Origin: Bacteroidaceae bacterium
Lineage (GTDB): Bacteria; Bacteroidota; Bacteroidia; Bacteroidales; Bacteroidaceae
DNA: 64,000 nt
Reading direction: 5' to 3'
NCBI GenBank assembly: GCA_017458585.1
Contig: JAFTAJ010000037.1
Span: 62,001-126,000, forward strand
The notes beneath the pieces were generated by a model. That model was not told the origin of the DNA and did no database searches. It was given only the letters and a program-made list of their open reading frames with translations. Below, in pieces: positions 45,251 through 52,591 of this stretch (position 1 is its first letter; each line of letters starts with the position of its first letter). Position numbers and translations under genes: made by a program.

Positions 45251-45276
45251 CCTCGAGCGCTATAAAACGCTCGGGG
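45251..45276 (-). terminator. Terminator of the dockerin/FISUMP gene
   Basis: CCTCGAGCG (45251-45259) pairs with CGCTCGGGG (45268-45276) through one G-U pair, and on the minus strand it is followed by TTATTTTTG. It lies 70 bases past the stop at 45347. The remaining spacer 45132-45250 holds no visible gene. Confidence 0.8.
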
Positions 45277-45346
45277 CTATTTGTTAATGGCTGTAGTTGC
45301 CACTACTTACTGTAATGGTTCGTTTTTCTTTTCTTATAGAGTGACT

Positions 45347-46624
45347 CTATTGTTCTACTTTCACGGGGCGGATGGAGCAACCGAAGTAGCGCTCCTTGAA
45401 AGCAGGCTTATACATATTGGTGTAGCCGTCCCAGTGGAAGGCGTAGGCTGCAGCGTTGTCGGTGGGATATAGATTGGCAGTCCAGTAGTAGCCGTGGGCA
45501 TGGTTGGGTGTTACGGTGCGAATATTCTCGATGTAGCGGTCACCGGCGCAAGGCATAAACATTTTTTCGCTGTTGTTCTTTGATTTAAACCAGATACCTT
45601 CACAGCCATCAACGATTGCACGTTCGTAGGTGCAGTTGTCGATGAGTTCCTCAGCTTCTTCCTTGCTGGGAATGCGCCAGTTTGGGCCCCACTGTACGGT
45701 GGCGATGTCCATACGCGTGTGACTTATATAAGCGGTGTCGGGGCGTGACATATAATAGTAGCGGTTGTTCGACTCGGTGTGGTAGCCGGTGGCGTCGCCC
45801 CATCCATAGAGACCACCAAGCTCGTAAGGGGTGCTGGCGCCTACATTACGTGTGGCCCACTTTAGGCCCGAAGGCAGTGCGAGATCTACCCATTCGTAGT
45901 CGTCATACTGGCGAGCAATGATAGTGCCTGGGTCTATCTGTTGGTCACCACCCATATCGGGGTCGGCGGTGTAGTGGTCGTCGTTGTCTTCCCAGTACTC
46001 GCCCATTTCTATCTCGTCGTTCTCGGGGTCGTAATCGCGGCAGGCAGTGGCTGTCTGACACATCGCGTTGAGGGCATTATCTACATACTCGCCTTCGATG
46101 GCTGGGGTGACGGGATTGATGTTGAATGCCGGCAGCACAGCTGTGGTGCCGTCTTCGTAGGTGATGACATAGTCCATGGTAGCTACGATGCCTATATCGT
46201 AAGTGGCGTCGCGGTCATAGTCGTTGCGCGAGGTGTAGTTAAGGCTGAGGCCCATGTCGGTGTTCTCGCTCAAGGCGTTGCCGTCGGCAGCAGGAAACTG
46301 TGCCCCATTAAATTGTGGGCTTGAGGCTGAAACGACTCCTATCTCCCAGATGTTGGAGGTGAGATGTTGCTTCTTGACGTTGTTGTCAGCGTCGACATAG
46401 GAGACAGTGAGGTCGGCAACGGTAAGCATATCATCGCTCACGCTGAGGCGGTACCTCTTCTCCAGAGCTACGGCTTTTTTCTGGTCGCCGTTGATGATGA
46501 TGTCATAGATGGCCACTACGTCGGCTGTGTTGATTTTGCCGTCGTTGTTGACATCGCCGCGCTTTATCTGAGCTCCGGCCGTGATACTTGCCATAATGAT
46601 GGCAGCGAAGAGAAATCTTTTCAT
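45347..46624 (-). CDS. Exported protein with N-terminal dockerin-like repeat and FISUMP-type C-terminal domain
   Basis: 425 residues. A signal peptide (about 1-19) is followed at once by a dockerin-type calcium loop (GDVNNDGKINTADVVAIYD), then a beta-rich middle part (about 60-190), an acidic linker and a C-terminal FISUMP-like domain (WVDLALPSGLKWATRNVGA ... WGPNWRIPSKEEAEELI ... CSIRPV). Dockerin at the N-terminus is the reverse of the order in the C10 protease. Surface display is likely; function is unknown. Confidence 0.82.
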   Translation of the reverse strand: MKRFLFAAIIMASITAGAQIKRGDVNNDGKINTADVVAIYDIIINGDQKKAVALEKRYRLSVSDDMLTVADLTVSYVDADNNVKKQHLTSNIWEIGVVSASSPQFNGAQFPAADGNALSENTDMGLSLNYTSRNDYDRDATYDIGIVATMDYVITYEDGTTAVLPAFNINPVTPAIEGEYVDNALNAMCQTATACRDYDPENDEIEMGEYWEDNDDHYTADPDMGGDQQIDPGTIIARQYDDYEWVDLALPSGLKWATRNVGASTPYELGGLYGWGDATGYHTESNNRYYYMSRPDTAYISHTRMDIATVQWGPNWRIPSKEEAEELIDNCTYERAIVDGCEGIWFKSKNNSEKMFMPCAGDRYIENIRTVTPNHAHGYYWTANLYPTDNAAAYAFHWDGYTNMYKPAFKERYFGCSIRPVKVEQ

Positions 46625-46755
46625 ATTGGCTTTCTTAATTATTCAATTTGATTGCGAATTTACAAATAAATCACGAAAGGACATAAAAAATGTTACTAAA
46701 ATCTTCTGTAATTAATTTTTTAGATTTTTTTCTACGCAGTGTTATAATATTATTG

Positions 46756-46763
46756 TAACTTCG
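46756..46763 (+). promoter_or_regulatory. -7 box (TAACTTCG) for the GDP-mannose genes
   Basis: A TTCG variant of the -7 consensus, 26 bases before the ATG at 46789, in a very AT-rich spacer. A minus-strand TAAATTCG at 46655-46662 could serve the divergent dockerin gene. Confidence 0.45.
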
Positions 46764-46788
46764 CACGTTAGGAAAGAAAAACGATTTT

Positions 46789-47868
46789 ATGAACAAGAAT
46801 AACTATTGCATTATTTTGGCTGGTGGTATTGGCTCAAAGCTATGGCCAATGAGCCACAACGCTATGCCGAAGCAGTTCTTAGACCTCTTTGCCACGGGGC
46901 GTACGATGCTGCAGATGACTTACGACCGCTACAGCAGGTTGTTACCAAAAGAGAATATTTTTATCAGTACTTATAAAGACTATGCCGACATCGTGTTGGA
47001 GCAGTTGCCCGAAGTGGCAAGGGAGCAGGTGGTGCTCGAACCGCTGCAGATAAGCACGGCACCAGCTACGGCTCTTACGCTTACGCATCTGATGGCTCGC
47101 AATCCTGATGCTAATGTTATCTCTGCGCCTGCTGACCAGTTGGTGTATGACGGCGCCGCCTTTGATAGGCAGATAAAGGAGGGACTAAGGTTTGTAGATA
47201 AAGAAGAAGCGTTTCTGGCTATCGGTATCAAGCCTACGCGTCCTGCCACAAGCTACGGTTACCTGCAAGCGAGTGAAGAAACGAAGGATGGTTTTTTCAA
47301 GTTGAAGAGCTTTACTGAGAAACCAAATGTTGAATTTGCACGTCTGTTTTGTGAGAGCGGCGAATTTTACTGGTCAACGGGTATCTTCCTCTGGAATGTG
47401 AAGACCATGATAAAGGCAATGCATCAGGACTATCCCGAGATTGAGAAGATGGCAGCGTTGGTGGCTGGCGGTGCGGATGTGGAAAGGTATGGGGCAATTG
47501 TGACGGAGCAGTATCCGCGTATTCGTTTCCAATCGGTGGACTTGCTGATATTGGAGCACCATGATCACGTGTATATAGCGCCATGCACTTTCGGTTGGGC
47601 TGACGTGGGCTCGTGGAAGAACTACTACGATTTGCAGGGTAAGGATGCCGATGGTAATGTGGTGGGCGACTCGCGCAACCTGATGTATGACTGTCAAAAT
47701 AATCTAATAAAAGTTTCTGCGGGCAAAGTGGTTATCTTGCAAGATTTGGAGGGCTACATGGTGGTGGAGAACGACAAGATGCTCGTGGTATGTAAGAAAG
47801 ATGACCCTGCTTTTGTGCGACGCATCATGAATGACGCCCAGATGAAGTTTGGCGACGAAGTGATGTGA
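46789..47868 (+). CDS. manC: Mannose-1-phosphate guanylyltransferase
   Basis: 359 residues. The N-terminal signature is AGGIGSKLWPMSHNAMPKQF, close to GGxGxRLWPxSRxxxPKQF but with Lys in place of the conserved Arg and His in place of the second Arg. The core motifs SFTEKP, FYWSTGIFLWN and GWADVGSWKNYYD are present. It makes GDP-mannose from mannose-1-phosphate and GTP. The C-terminal isomerase domain of bifunctional forms is absent; a separate isomerase gene follows after 29 bases, so the two steps are split over two genes. Confidence 0.9.
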   Translation: MNKNNYCIILAGGIGSKLWPMSHNAMPKQFLDLFATGRTMLQMTYDRYSRLLPKENIFISTYKDYADIVLEQLPEVAREQVVLEPLQISTAPATALTLTHLMARNPDANVISAPADQLVYDGAAFDRQIKEGLRFVDKEEAFLAIGIKPTRPATSYGYLQASEETKDGFFKLKSFTEKPNVEFARLFCESGEFYWSTGIFLWNVKTMIKAMHQDYPEIEKMAALVAGGADVERYGAIVTEQYPRIRFQSVDLLILEHHDHVYIAPCTFGWADVGSWKNYYDLQGKDADGNVVGDSRNLMYDCQNNLIKVSAGKVVILQDLEGYMVVENDKMLVVCKKDDPAFVRRIMNDAQMKFGDEVM

Positions 47869-47897
47869 ACTTTATACTATCAACTATAAACTAAATA

Positions 47898-48929
47898 ATG
47901 TATCCTTTTCTTTTTGAGCCTAATCTGCATGAAGTGGTGTGGGGCGGCACGCGACTGAAACCTTATAAAGGCCTCCCCTCAGATAATACTCCCATAGGTG
48001 AGAGTTGGGAGGTCAGTTCTATCCCAGGCAGCGAGAGCGTGGTAAGTAACGGTCCCTATGCTGGACGTGACCTCAACAGTCTGACAGATGAGATGGGAGA
48101 CGAGATTCTCGGCAAGACTGTGATGAAAAGGTATGGCAATCGTTTGCCATTGCTCGTCAAGTTTATTGATGCGCAGCAGGATCTAAGCATACAGGTACAC
48201 CCTGACGACAAAATGGCTCTCGAATATCACAACAAGAAGGGCAAGACTGAGATGTGGTATGTCATTGAAGCCAAGCCCGGTGCTACTTTGCTGGCAGGTT
48301 TCAAACAGCAGATAACCCCTGACGAGTATCGCCGTCGTGTAGAAGACGGCACGATTTGCGATGTGCTCGCGCGTCACGAGGTAAAAGCTGGCGATGTGTT
48401 TTATATTCCAGCAGGACGTGTGCATGCCATCTGCGGTGGAATCCTGCTGGCCGAGGTGCAGCAGAGCAGTGATGTGACTTACCGCATATTTGACTACAAT
48501 CGCCCGGGCATCGACGGCAAGCCTCGTGAACTGCATACTCAGTTGGCAGCTAAAGCAATAAATTACGAAGTGCTGCCTGATTATCGCACTCATTATGTAA
48601 ACGAAAAAGACAAGGCCGTGTCCGTTATTGACAGTCCTTTCTTCGATATCCGCGTCATGGATATCTCACGACCATTTCACCGTGACATGAGAAAATATGA
48701 CTCTTTTGTTATCAGCATCTGCATGAATGGCAGCTGCAACATAGTGCCGCGCGAGGAAGGACCTGGGGAAAAGGTGAGACTAAGTAGTGGACACAGCGCT
48801 TTGGTGCCTGCCGCCATTGCCGACTACGACATTGTACCCCTGACTTTTGATACGAGAATTCTTGAAGCCTTTATCGACAACAAGGACAATAGTATCAGTG
48901 CGCGAACTGCGCGACTATTGGGTCGATAA
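47898..48929 (+). CDS. manA: Class I mannose-6-phosphate isomerase
   Basis: 343 residues. It interconverts fructose-6-phosphate and mannose-6-phosphate. Zinc-site motifs are visible: SIQVHPDD, KTEMWYVIEAKPGA and the AGRVHAICGGILLAEVQQ segment with ITYRIFD-like VTYRIFDYNRPG. Together with the preceding guanylyltransferase and a phosphomannomutase encoded elsewhere it feeds GDP-mannose synthesis, needed for surface glycans. The transcript probably ends at the 13-pair hairpin at 48936-48969. Confidence 0.92.
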   Translation: MYPFLFEPNLHEVVWGGTRLKPYKGLPSDNTPIGESWEVSSIPGSESVVSNGPYAGRDLNSLTDEMGDEILGKTVMKRYGNRLPLLVKFIDAQQDLSIQVHPDDKMALEYHNKKGKTEMWYVIEAKPGATLLAGFKQQITPDEYRRRVEDGTICDVLARHEVKAGDVFYIPAGRVHAICGGILLAEVQQSSDVTYRIFDYNRPGIDGKPRELHTQLAAKAINYEVLPDYRTHYVNEKDKAVSVIDSPFFDIRVMDISRPFHRDMRKYDSFVISICMNGSCNIVPREEGPGEKVRLSSGHSALVPAAIADYDIVPLTFDTRILEAFIDNKDNSISARTARLLGR

Positions 48930-48935
48930 AAAAGA

Positions 48936-48969
48936 AAGGAGTAAGGAGCAAACAAACTCCTTACTCCTT
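48936..48969. terminator. Two-way terminator built from heptad repeats
   Basis: AAGGAGTAAGGAG (48936-48948) and CTCCTTACTCCTT (48957-48969) form a perfect 13-pair stem around CAAACAAA, between convergent manA and the regulator gene. Each arm is made of the AAGGAGT word also found at 18719-18763. A's precede it; a weak T-rich stretch follows. Confidence 0.8.
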
Positions 48970-48977
48970 AGTTTCTC

Positions 48978-49262
48978 CTAAATTTGCAAATAGCTTTTTA
49001 GTGCTTCGACGTATGCCTCGAAGGCTTGCTGTCCAGCAGGAGTGATGCGACAAATAGTGCATGGACGCTTGCCCTTGAAGGTTTTCTCCACTTCAATATA
49101 GCCAGCAGCGGAGAGTTTGTCGATCTGCACACTCAAATTGCCTGCTGTGGCTCCAGTCTGCTCCTTGATGAAAGGAAACTCGGCCTCGTCAGTGCTGATG
49201 AGCAAAGACATTATTGCCAGGCGAAGCTCGGAATGCAGCAGAGGGTCTAATGGCTTGAACAT
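48978..49262 (-). CDS. Winged-helix transcriptional regulator
   Basis: 94 residues with a MarR/ArsR-like winged helix: LHSELRLAIMSLLISTDEAE, the recognition part TGATAGNLSVQIDKLSAAGY and a wing ending CRITPAGQQAFEAYV. It belongs to the small regulators often encoded beside a membrane protein. It is second in the operon after the 208-residue membrane protein (12-base gap). The perfect palindrome in that operon's promoter is a good candidate for its own binding site. Confidence 0.85.
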   Translation of the reverse strand: MFKPLDPLLHSELRLAIMSLLISTDEAEFPFIKEQTGATAGNLSVQIDKLSAAGYIEVEKTFKGKRPCTICRITPAGQQAFEAYVEALKSYLQI

Positions 49263-49274
49263 ATATGCACCTCC

Positions 49275-49901
49275 TTATTTCTTATTTTGTAGATAGATGA
49301 CGAGGCCGGGAACAATAAGTCCTATTATGGCAACACCCGCCATGACGAAGAGTTGTTCAGCACCGAGGAAGTGCAGGGCGCAGAAGAAACCTCCGATACC
49401 AGCAATGATGCCACAGACTTTGATTATGTTGTTCCGAAGAACGAAGCCCATAATGGTGGAACCCATACCAAAGCAGAGAGAGATAATGCTTGTGATAATG
49501 CCAAAGACATAAACTTGTGGCATCACAATTTCTACAGGTAATAGGCCGCTGCCAATAAATCCAAAGATTATCCCGATGAAACCACAGAAAATACCGAAAG
49601 ATCCCCATATATGGCCGATGGTACGACCTACAAAGGTGGAAGGTACGGGTTTCCTCTTGTTGAGGATGATTCTTTCACCTACATAACCGACGAACCACAT
49701 TACAAACCATAGGACATTCCATATGGGGCCGCCGTGGTTTTTCCATAAGTAGGCAATCAGTAAAGAGAATATGGTTACGCAAGCACCCCACCAAATCAGG
49801 GGGATGGCCGAGTTTCTCGTGATGGTGCGTTGGCTCTGCTCTATAGAATCGCGAATAATTTCAAGACTGCGCTCGGCAGTCATGTTCTTGTCTTTCTCCA
49901 T
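49275..49901 (-). CDS. Multi-pass membrane protein paired with the regulator
   Basis: 208 residues. A charged N-terminal helix (AERSLEIIRDSIEQSQRTI) is followed by about six membrane segments rich in Gly and Ile (FGIFCGFIGIIFGFIGSGLL and later ones) and a short basic tail. I do not recognise a transport or enzymatic motif. It is first in the operon, under the promoter at 50010-50041. Its likely job is to act with, or be controlled by, the adjacent winged-helix protein; the link is by position only. Confidence 0.75.
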   Translation of the reverse strand: MEKDKNMTAERSLEIIRDSIEQSQRTITRNSAIPLIWWGACVTIFSLLIAYLWKNHGGPIWNVLWFVMWFVGYVGERIILNKRKPVPSTFVGRTIGHIWGSFGIFCGFIGIIFGFIGSGLLPVEIVMPQVYVFGIITSIISLCFGMGSTIMGFVLRNNIIKVCGIIAGIGGFFCALHFLGAEQLFVMAGVAIIGLIVPGLVIYLQNKK

Positions 49902-50009
49902 TGTTGTTCTTTTTTTGAAGGTTTAGAATTTGTAGTTTTTGCTCTCTAGCGTCTATTCCTGCCCCCTGCAGAAAGGTCGGAATTGACACTTTTCATCCGG
50001 ATTGCGATG

Positions 50010-50041
50010 CAAAAGTAAATAAGTTTATAATATAAACCAAA
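50010..50041 (-). promoter_or_regulatory. Promoter with a perfect operator palindrome between its boxes
   Basis: On the minus strand TTTG (50038-50041), 20 bases, then TACTTTTG (50010-50017). The spacer holds GTTTATAATATAAAC (50023-50037), a 7-1-7 perfect palindrome that directly touches the -33 box. A second inverted pair, TAAGTTT (50020-50026) and AAACTTA (50039-50045), overlaps it. A dimer bound here would block polymerase. Confidence 0.8.
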
Positions 50042-50103
50042 CTTATTAGAAGAAAACTTTCGAAAAATAACATTTTTTAACATTACGAAGAAAAACAGCG
50101 AGT

Positions 50104-50697
50104 TTAGTGCAAGTGTCCTATCTCCTGAGCGGCGATTTCGAGTTCGGCGTACCATTGTGAGCCAAACATCTGTATTAACGGCCCCCTTAAGAATTTATAT
50201 ACGGGCATGGAGAGGCGATAGCCTTTCTCCACGGCTTCCTTGCAAATAGCCCAACGATGATAATTTAGGCCGTAAAGCACATCCTGACCAATATTGAATT
50301 TCTTTACGCGTATGGGATAGAGTGAGCAGGAGATAGGTTTATTTACATGGTGGAGCCCTTGGCGCATGGTGCGCTCGATGGCGCAAAGACAGTTACCCTT
50401 TTCGTCATAGGTGGTAAAGATGCAGTCTTTACCGTTGACGATACTGGTGACAAGTTCGCCTTGTTTGTCAATGTATGCAATGCCTTGGTCCTCTATTACT
50501 TTGCGGGCAGAAGGCGAGAGGTCGCTTTCTATCAATGGTAGGATATTCTCTATATCAGCTACCTCGTCAAGAGTAATAGGTGCGCCAGCGTCGCCCTCAA
50601 CACAGCAAATGCCTCGGCATGCCTTGTAATTGCAGCAGAACATCTCCTTGAAAATATCAAGGGAGCAAAGCACATTACCTACTTGAATGATATTCAT
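50104..50697 (-). CDS. DUF3109-family Cys-rich protein
   Basis: 197 residues from the ATG at 50697. A frame open to 50877 overlaps ung and would add 60 Arg/Pro/Ser/His-rich residues, which I reject. The Cys pattern FCCNYKACRGICC, then CIFTTYDEKGNCLC and CSLYP suggests a bound metal or iron-sulfur cluster of the YkgJ kind. It follows ung by five bases. Function is unknown. Confidence 0.85.
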   Translation of the reverse strand: MNIIQVGNVLCSLDIFKEMFCCNYKACRGICCVEGDAGAPITLDEVADIENILPLIESDLSPSARKVIEDQGIAYIDKQGELVTSIVNGKDCIFTTYDEKGNCLCAIERTMRQGLHHVNKPISCSLYPIRVKKFNIGQDVLYGLNYHRWAICKEAVEKGYRLSMPVYKFLRGPLIQMFGSQWYAELEIAAQEIGHLH

Positions 50698-50702
50698 AGT
50701 TG

Positions 50703-51431
50703 TTACCAGATGATTTCTTCCAGTCCGTTGGAGCGGAGGAAGGTGTTGGCTTCTGAGAATTGGTGGGTGCCGAAGAATCCGCGGTGAGCGCTGAGGGGTG
50801 AGGGGTGAGGTGACTGCAGGATGAGATGTTTGCTTTTGTCTATGAGAAAGACTTTCTTCTGCGCGTAGCTGCCCCATAGGAAGAATACGGCGTGGGTACA
50901 GTGCTTACTTACCAGACTGATGATGGCATCGGTGAAAACCTCCCAGCCATGCCCGGAGTGGGAATTGGCTTGGCCTTGACGCACAGTGAGAGTGGCATTG
51001 AGTAGTAGCACACCCTGTTTGGCCCAACGCAGCAGACTGCCGTTAGCAGGAAGTGGGGCACCAGTATCGTCGCTTACTTCGCGCAGAATGTTTTTAAGGG
51101 AGGGAGGCCAGCGTTTTGGGTTATAGGAAGGAGCTGTATTGAGGGTTCCAAACAAATCGGTCTGCACCATTTCAGATTGAAGTCCTTCACCAAAAGAGAA
51201 ACAGAGTCCTTCGGCCTGACCTTCTTCGTGATAGGGGTCTTGGCCGAGAATGACGGCCTTCACTTTATTGGGCGGACACTCGTTAAGGGCTGCAAAGATC
51301 TTATGTGCAGGTGGGTAGCAGATGTTAACAGTATATTCGTACTCCACAAACTTCCATAGAGAAAGGAAGTAGTCCTTTTGCATCTCCTTTATCAGTAAGT
51401 CAGCCCAGGGCTTTACAATAAGTCTGTCCAT
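50703..51431 (-). CDS. ung: Uracil-DNA glycosylase (family 1)
   Basis: 242 residues. The catalytic motif ILGQDPYH (Asp65) and the C-terminal HPSPLSAHRGFFG are both present, with LLNATLTVRQGQANSHSGHG between. It removes uracil from DNA as the first step of base-excision repair. It lies 12 bases after the FecCD-type permease gene and is followed at once by DUF3109, so all three may share one transcript. Confidence 0.97.
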   Translation of the reverse strand: MDRLIVKPWADLLIKEMQKDYFLSLWKFVEYEYTVNICYPPAHKIFAALNECPPNKVKAVILGQDPYHEEGQAEGLCFSFGEGLQSEMVQTDLFGTLNTAPSYNPKRWPPSLKNILREVSDDTGAPLPANGSLLRWAKQGVLLLNATLTVRQGQANSHSGHGWEVFTDAIISLVSKHCTHAVFFLWGSYAQKKVFLIDKSKHLILQSPHPSPLSAHRGFFGTHQFSEANTFLRSNGLEEIIW

Positions 51432-51443
51432 TGTCGTCGCTAT

Positions 51444-52460
51444 TTAGGAAGTCTTGCGCTTGGGTAACAACACATAAAGGATTATTGGAACGCCGAAGAA
51501 CGGAGTAATAACATTGATGGGCACTGTGGTGCCGTCGGAGGGCAGTGCGCAGAGCCAGTTGCAGACAAGGCCGAGTATTGCGCCTGCCAGTAGAGTCATA
51601 GGAACCAGAGTTCGGTGATTAGCAGTTCGGCTCATCATGCGCACCATGTGAGGAACTGCCAGACCGATGAATGAGATGGGGCCGCAAAAAGCTGTGCTAA
51701 TAGCGGCAATCAAGCCTGTTACAATCAATATAAGCATGCGTGTCCGCTTGATGCTAACACCAAGATTGCGGGCGTAAGATGAACCGAGGTGCAAAGCATT
51801 GAGGGGCTTAATAAGAGTGACTGCAAGGGCTATGCACAGTAGCATTGCTCCTGCAAACATAGGCATGTTTTTCAGCCCTATGCCACCAAAGTTGCCTAGT
51901 CCCCATACAATGTAGCTATGCACGCCTTGCTCGGTTGCTGAATAGTTGAGCAGAGATATGATGGAGGAAGTTAGATAGCTAATCATAATACCCACAATGA
52001 GGAGGGTGATATTGCCTCTCACATAGTGGGAGAAGAGCAACAACAGTGCTATAATGCAAATGGCACCCACGAAGGCCGCAGCCACAATGAGCAAAAAACC
52101 GCTCAATGTGCTGTTGGCAGCAGCAAAGGTGCCACCCAGCACTAGCATTACAAAAGCTACACCGAGGCTTGCCCCGCTGTTTACGCCAAGAATGGATGGG
52201 TCTGCCAAGGGGTTATGAAATATGGTCTGTAGCATGAGACCGCTCACGGCAAGGCCCGCACCACACAGCATAGCTGTGAGAGCTTGTGGCAGGCGCGATT
52301 CTACAACGACAAAGCGTGTAATGCTATCGCCGCCTTTGCCCAGGAGCGCATCCATTACCTCGCTTGCATCCAAATGGATGGAACCGAAAAACAGATTGAT
52401 GACGAACATGACGGCCATGGTCATCAACAGTATGGCAAAGACGATGGTGCTTTTCTTCAT
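51444..52460 (-). CDS. FecCD/BtuC-type ABC transporter permease
   Basis: 338 residues from the ATG at 52460. The longer frame from 52511 would begin before the predicted transcript start. About ten membrane segments and the family marks ESRLPQALTAMLCGAGLAVS, NPLADPSILGVNSGASLG and FCGPISFIGLAVPHMVR are present. Such permeases import iron-siderophore, haem or cobalamin. No ATPase or binding protein gene is adjacent, so the partners lie elsewhere. Confidence 0.9.
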   Translation of the reverse strand: MKKSTIVFAILLMTMAVMFVINLFFGSIHLDASEVMDALLGKGGDSITRFVVVESRLPQALTAMLCGAGLAVSGLMLQTIFHNPLADPSILGVNSGASLGVAFVMLVLGGTFAAANSTLSGFLLIVAAAFVGAICIIALLLLFSHYVRGNITLLIVGIMISYLTSSIISLLNYSATEQGVHSYIVWGLGNFGGIGLKNMPMFAGAMLLCIALAVTLIKPLNALHLGSSYARNLGVSIKRTRMLILIVTGLIAAISTAFCGPISFIGLAVPHMVRMMSRTANHRTLVPMTLLAGAILGLVCNWLCALPSDGTTVPINVITPFFGVPIILYVLLPKRKTS

Positions 52461-52492
52461 GTTAGTTAGGCGCTGTGCAAACAATAATGATG

Positions 52493-52523
52493 CAAAATTA
52501 GTGAAAAGCAAGAGTATGACAAA
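52493..52523 (-). promoter_or_regulatory. Permease promoter (TTTG-N19-TAATTTTG, minus strand)
   Basis: The boxes are at 52520-52523 and 52493-52500. Transcription would begin near 52486, 26 bases before the ATG at 52460. No Fur-type palindrome was recognised. Confidence 0.75.
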
Positions 52524-52538
52524 ACAATGCGTTCGTTT

Positions 52539-52567
52539 TTTGTTATAGTTTTTTTTGTGTAATTTTG
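52539..52567 (+). promoter_or_regulatory. Promoter of the sulfatase-like/T9SS cluster (TTTG-N17-TAATTTTG)
   Basis: TTTG at 52539-52542 and TAATTTTG at 52560-52567. It diverges from the permease promoter with only 15 bases between their -33 boxes. It is the only promoter match I found upstream of the seven-gene run to gldN. Confidence 0.65.
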
Positions 52568-52591
52568 CCTTCGATTTCTTGAGTATAAATT

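Noticed and set aside
50793-50810. GAGGGGT heptad repeat inside ung
   Set aside because: It encodes HPSPLSA, which is conserved in all family-1 glycosylases, so the two copies can be explained by protein sequence and codon choice. It matches the ACCCCTC word at 7458 but cannot be counted as independent evidence.
50697-50877. A 60-residue N-terminal extension of the DUF3109 protein
   Set aside because: It overlaps ung, is Arg/Pro/Ser/His-rich, and is the shadow of ung's conserved C-terminus; the family's own start is MNIIQVGNVL at 50697.
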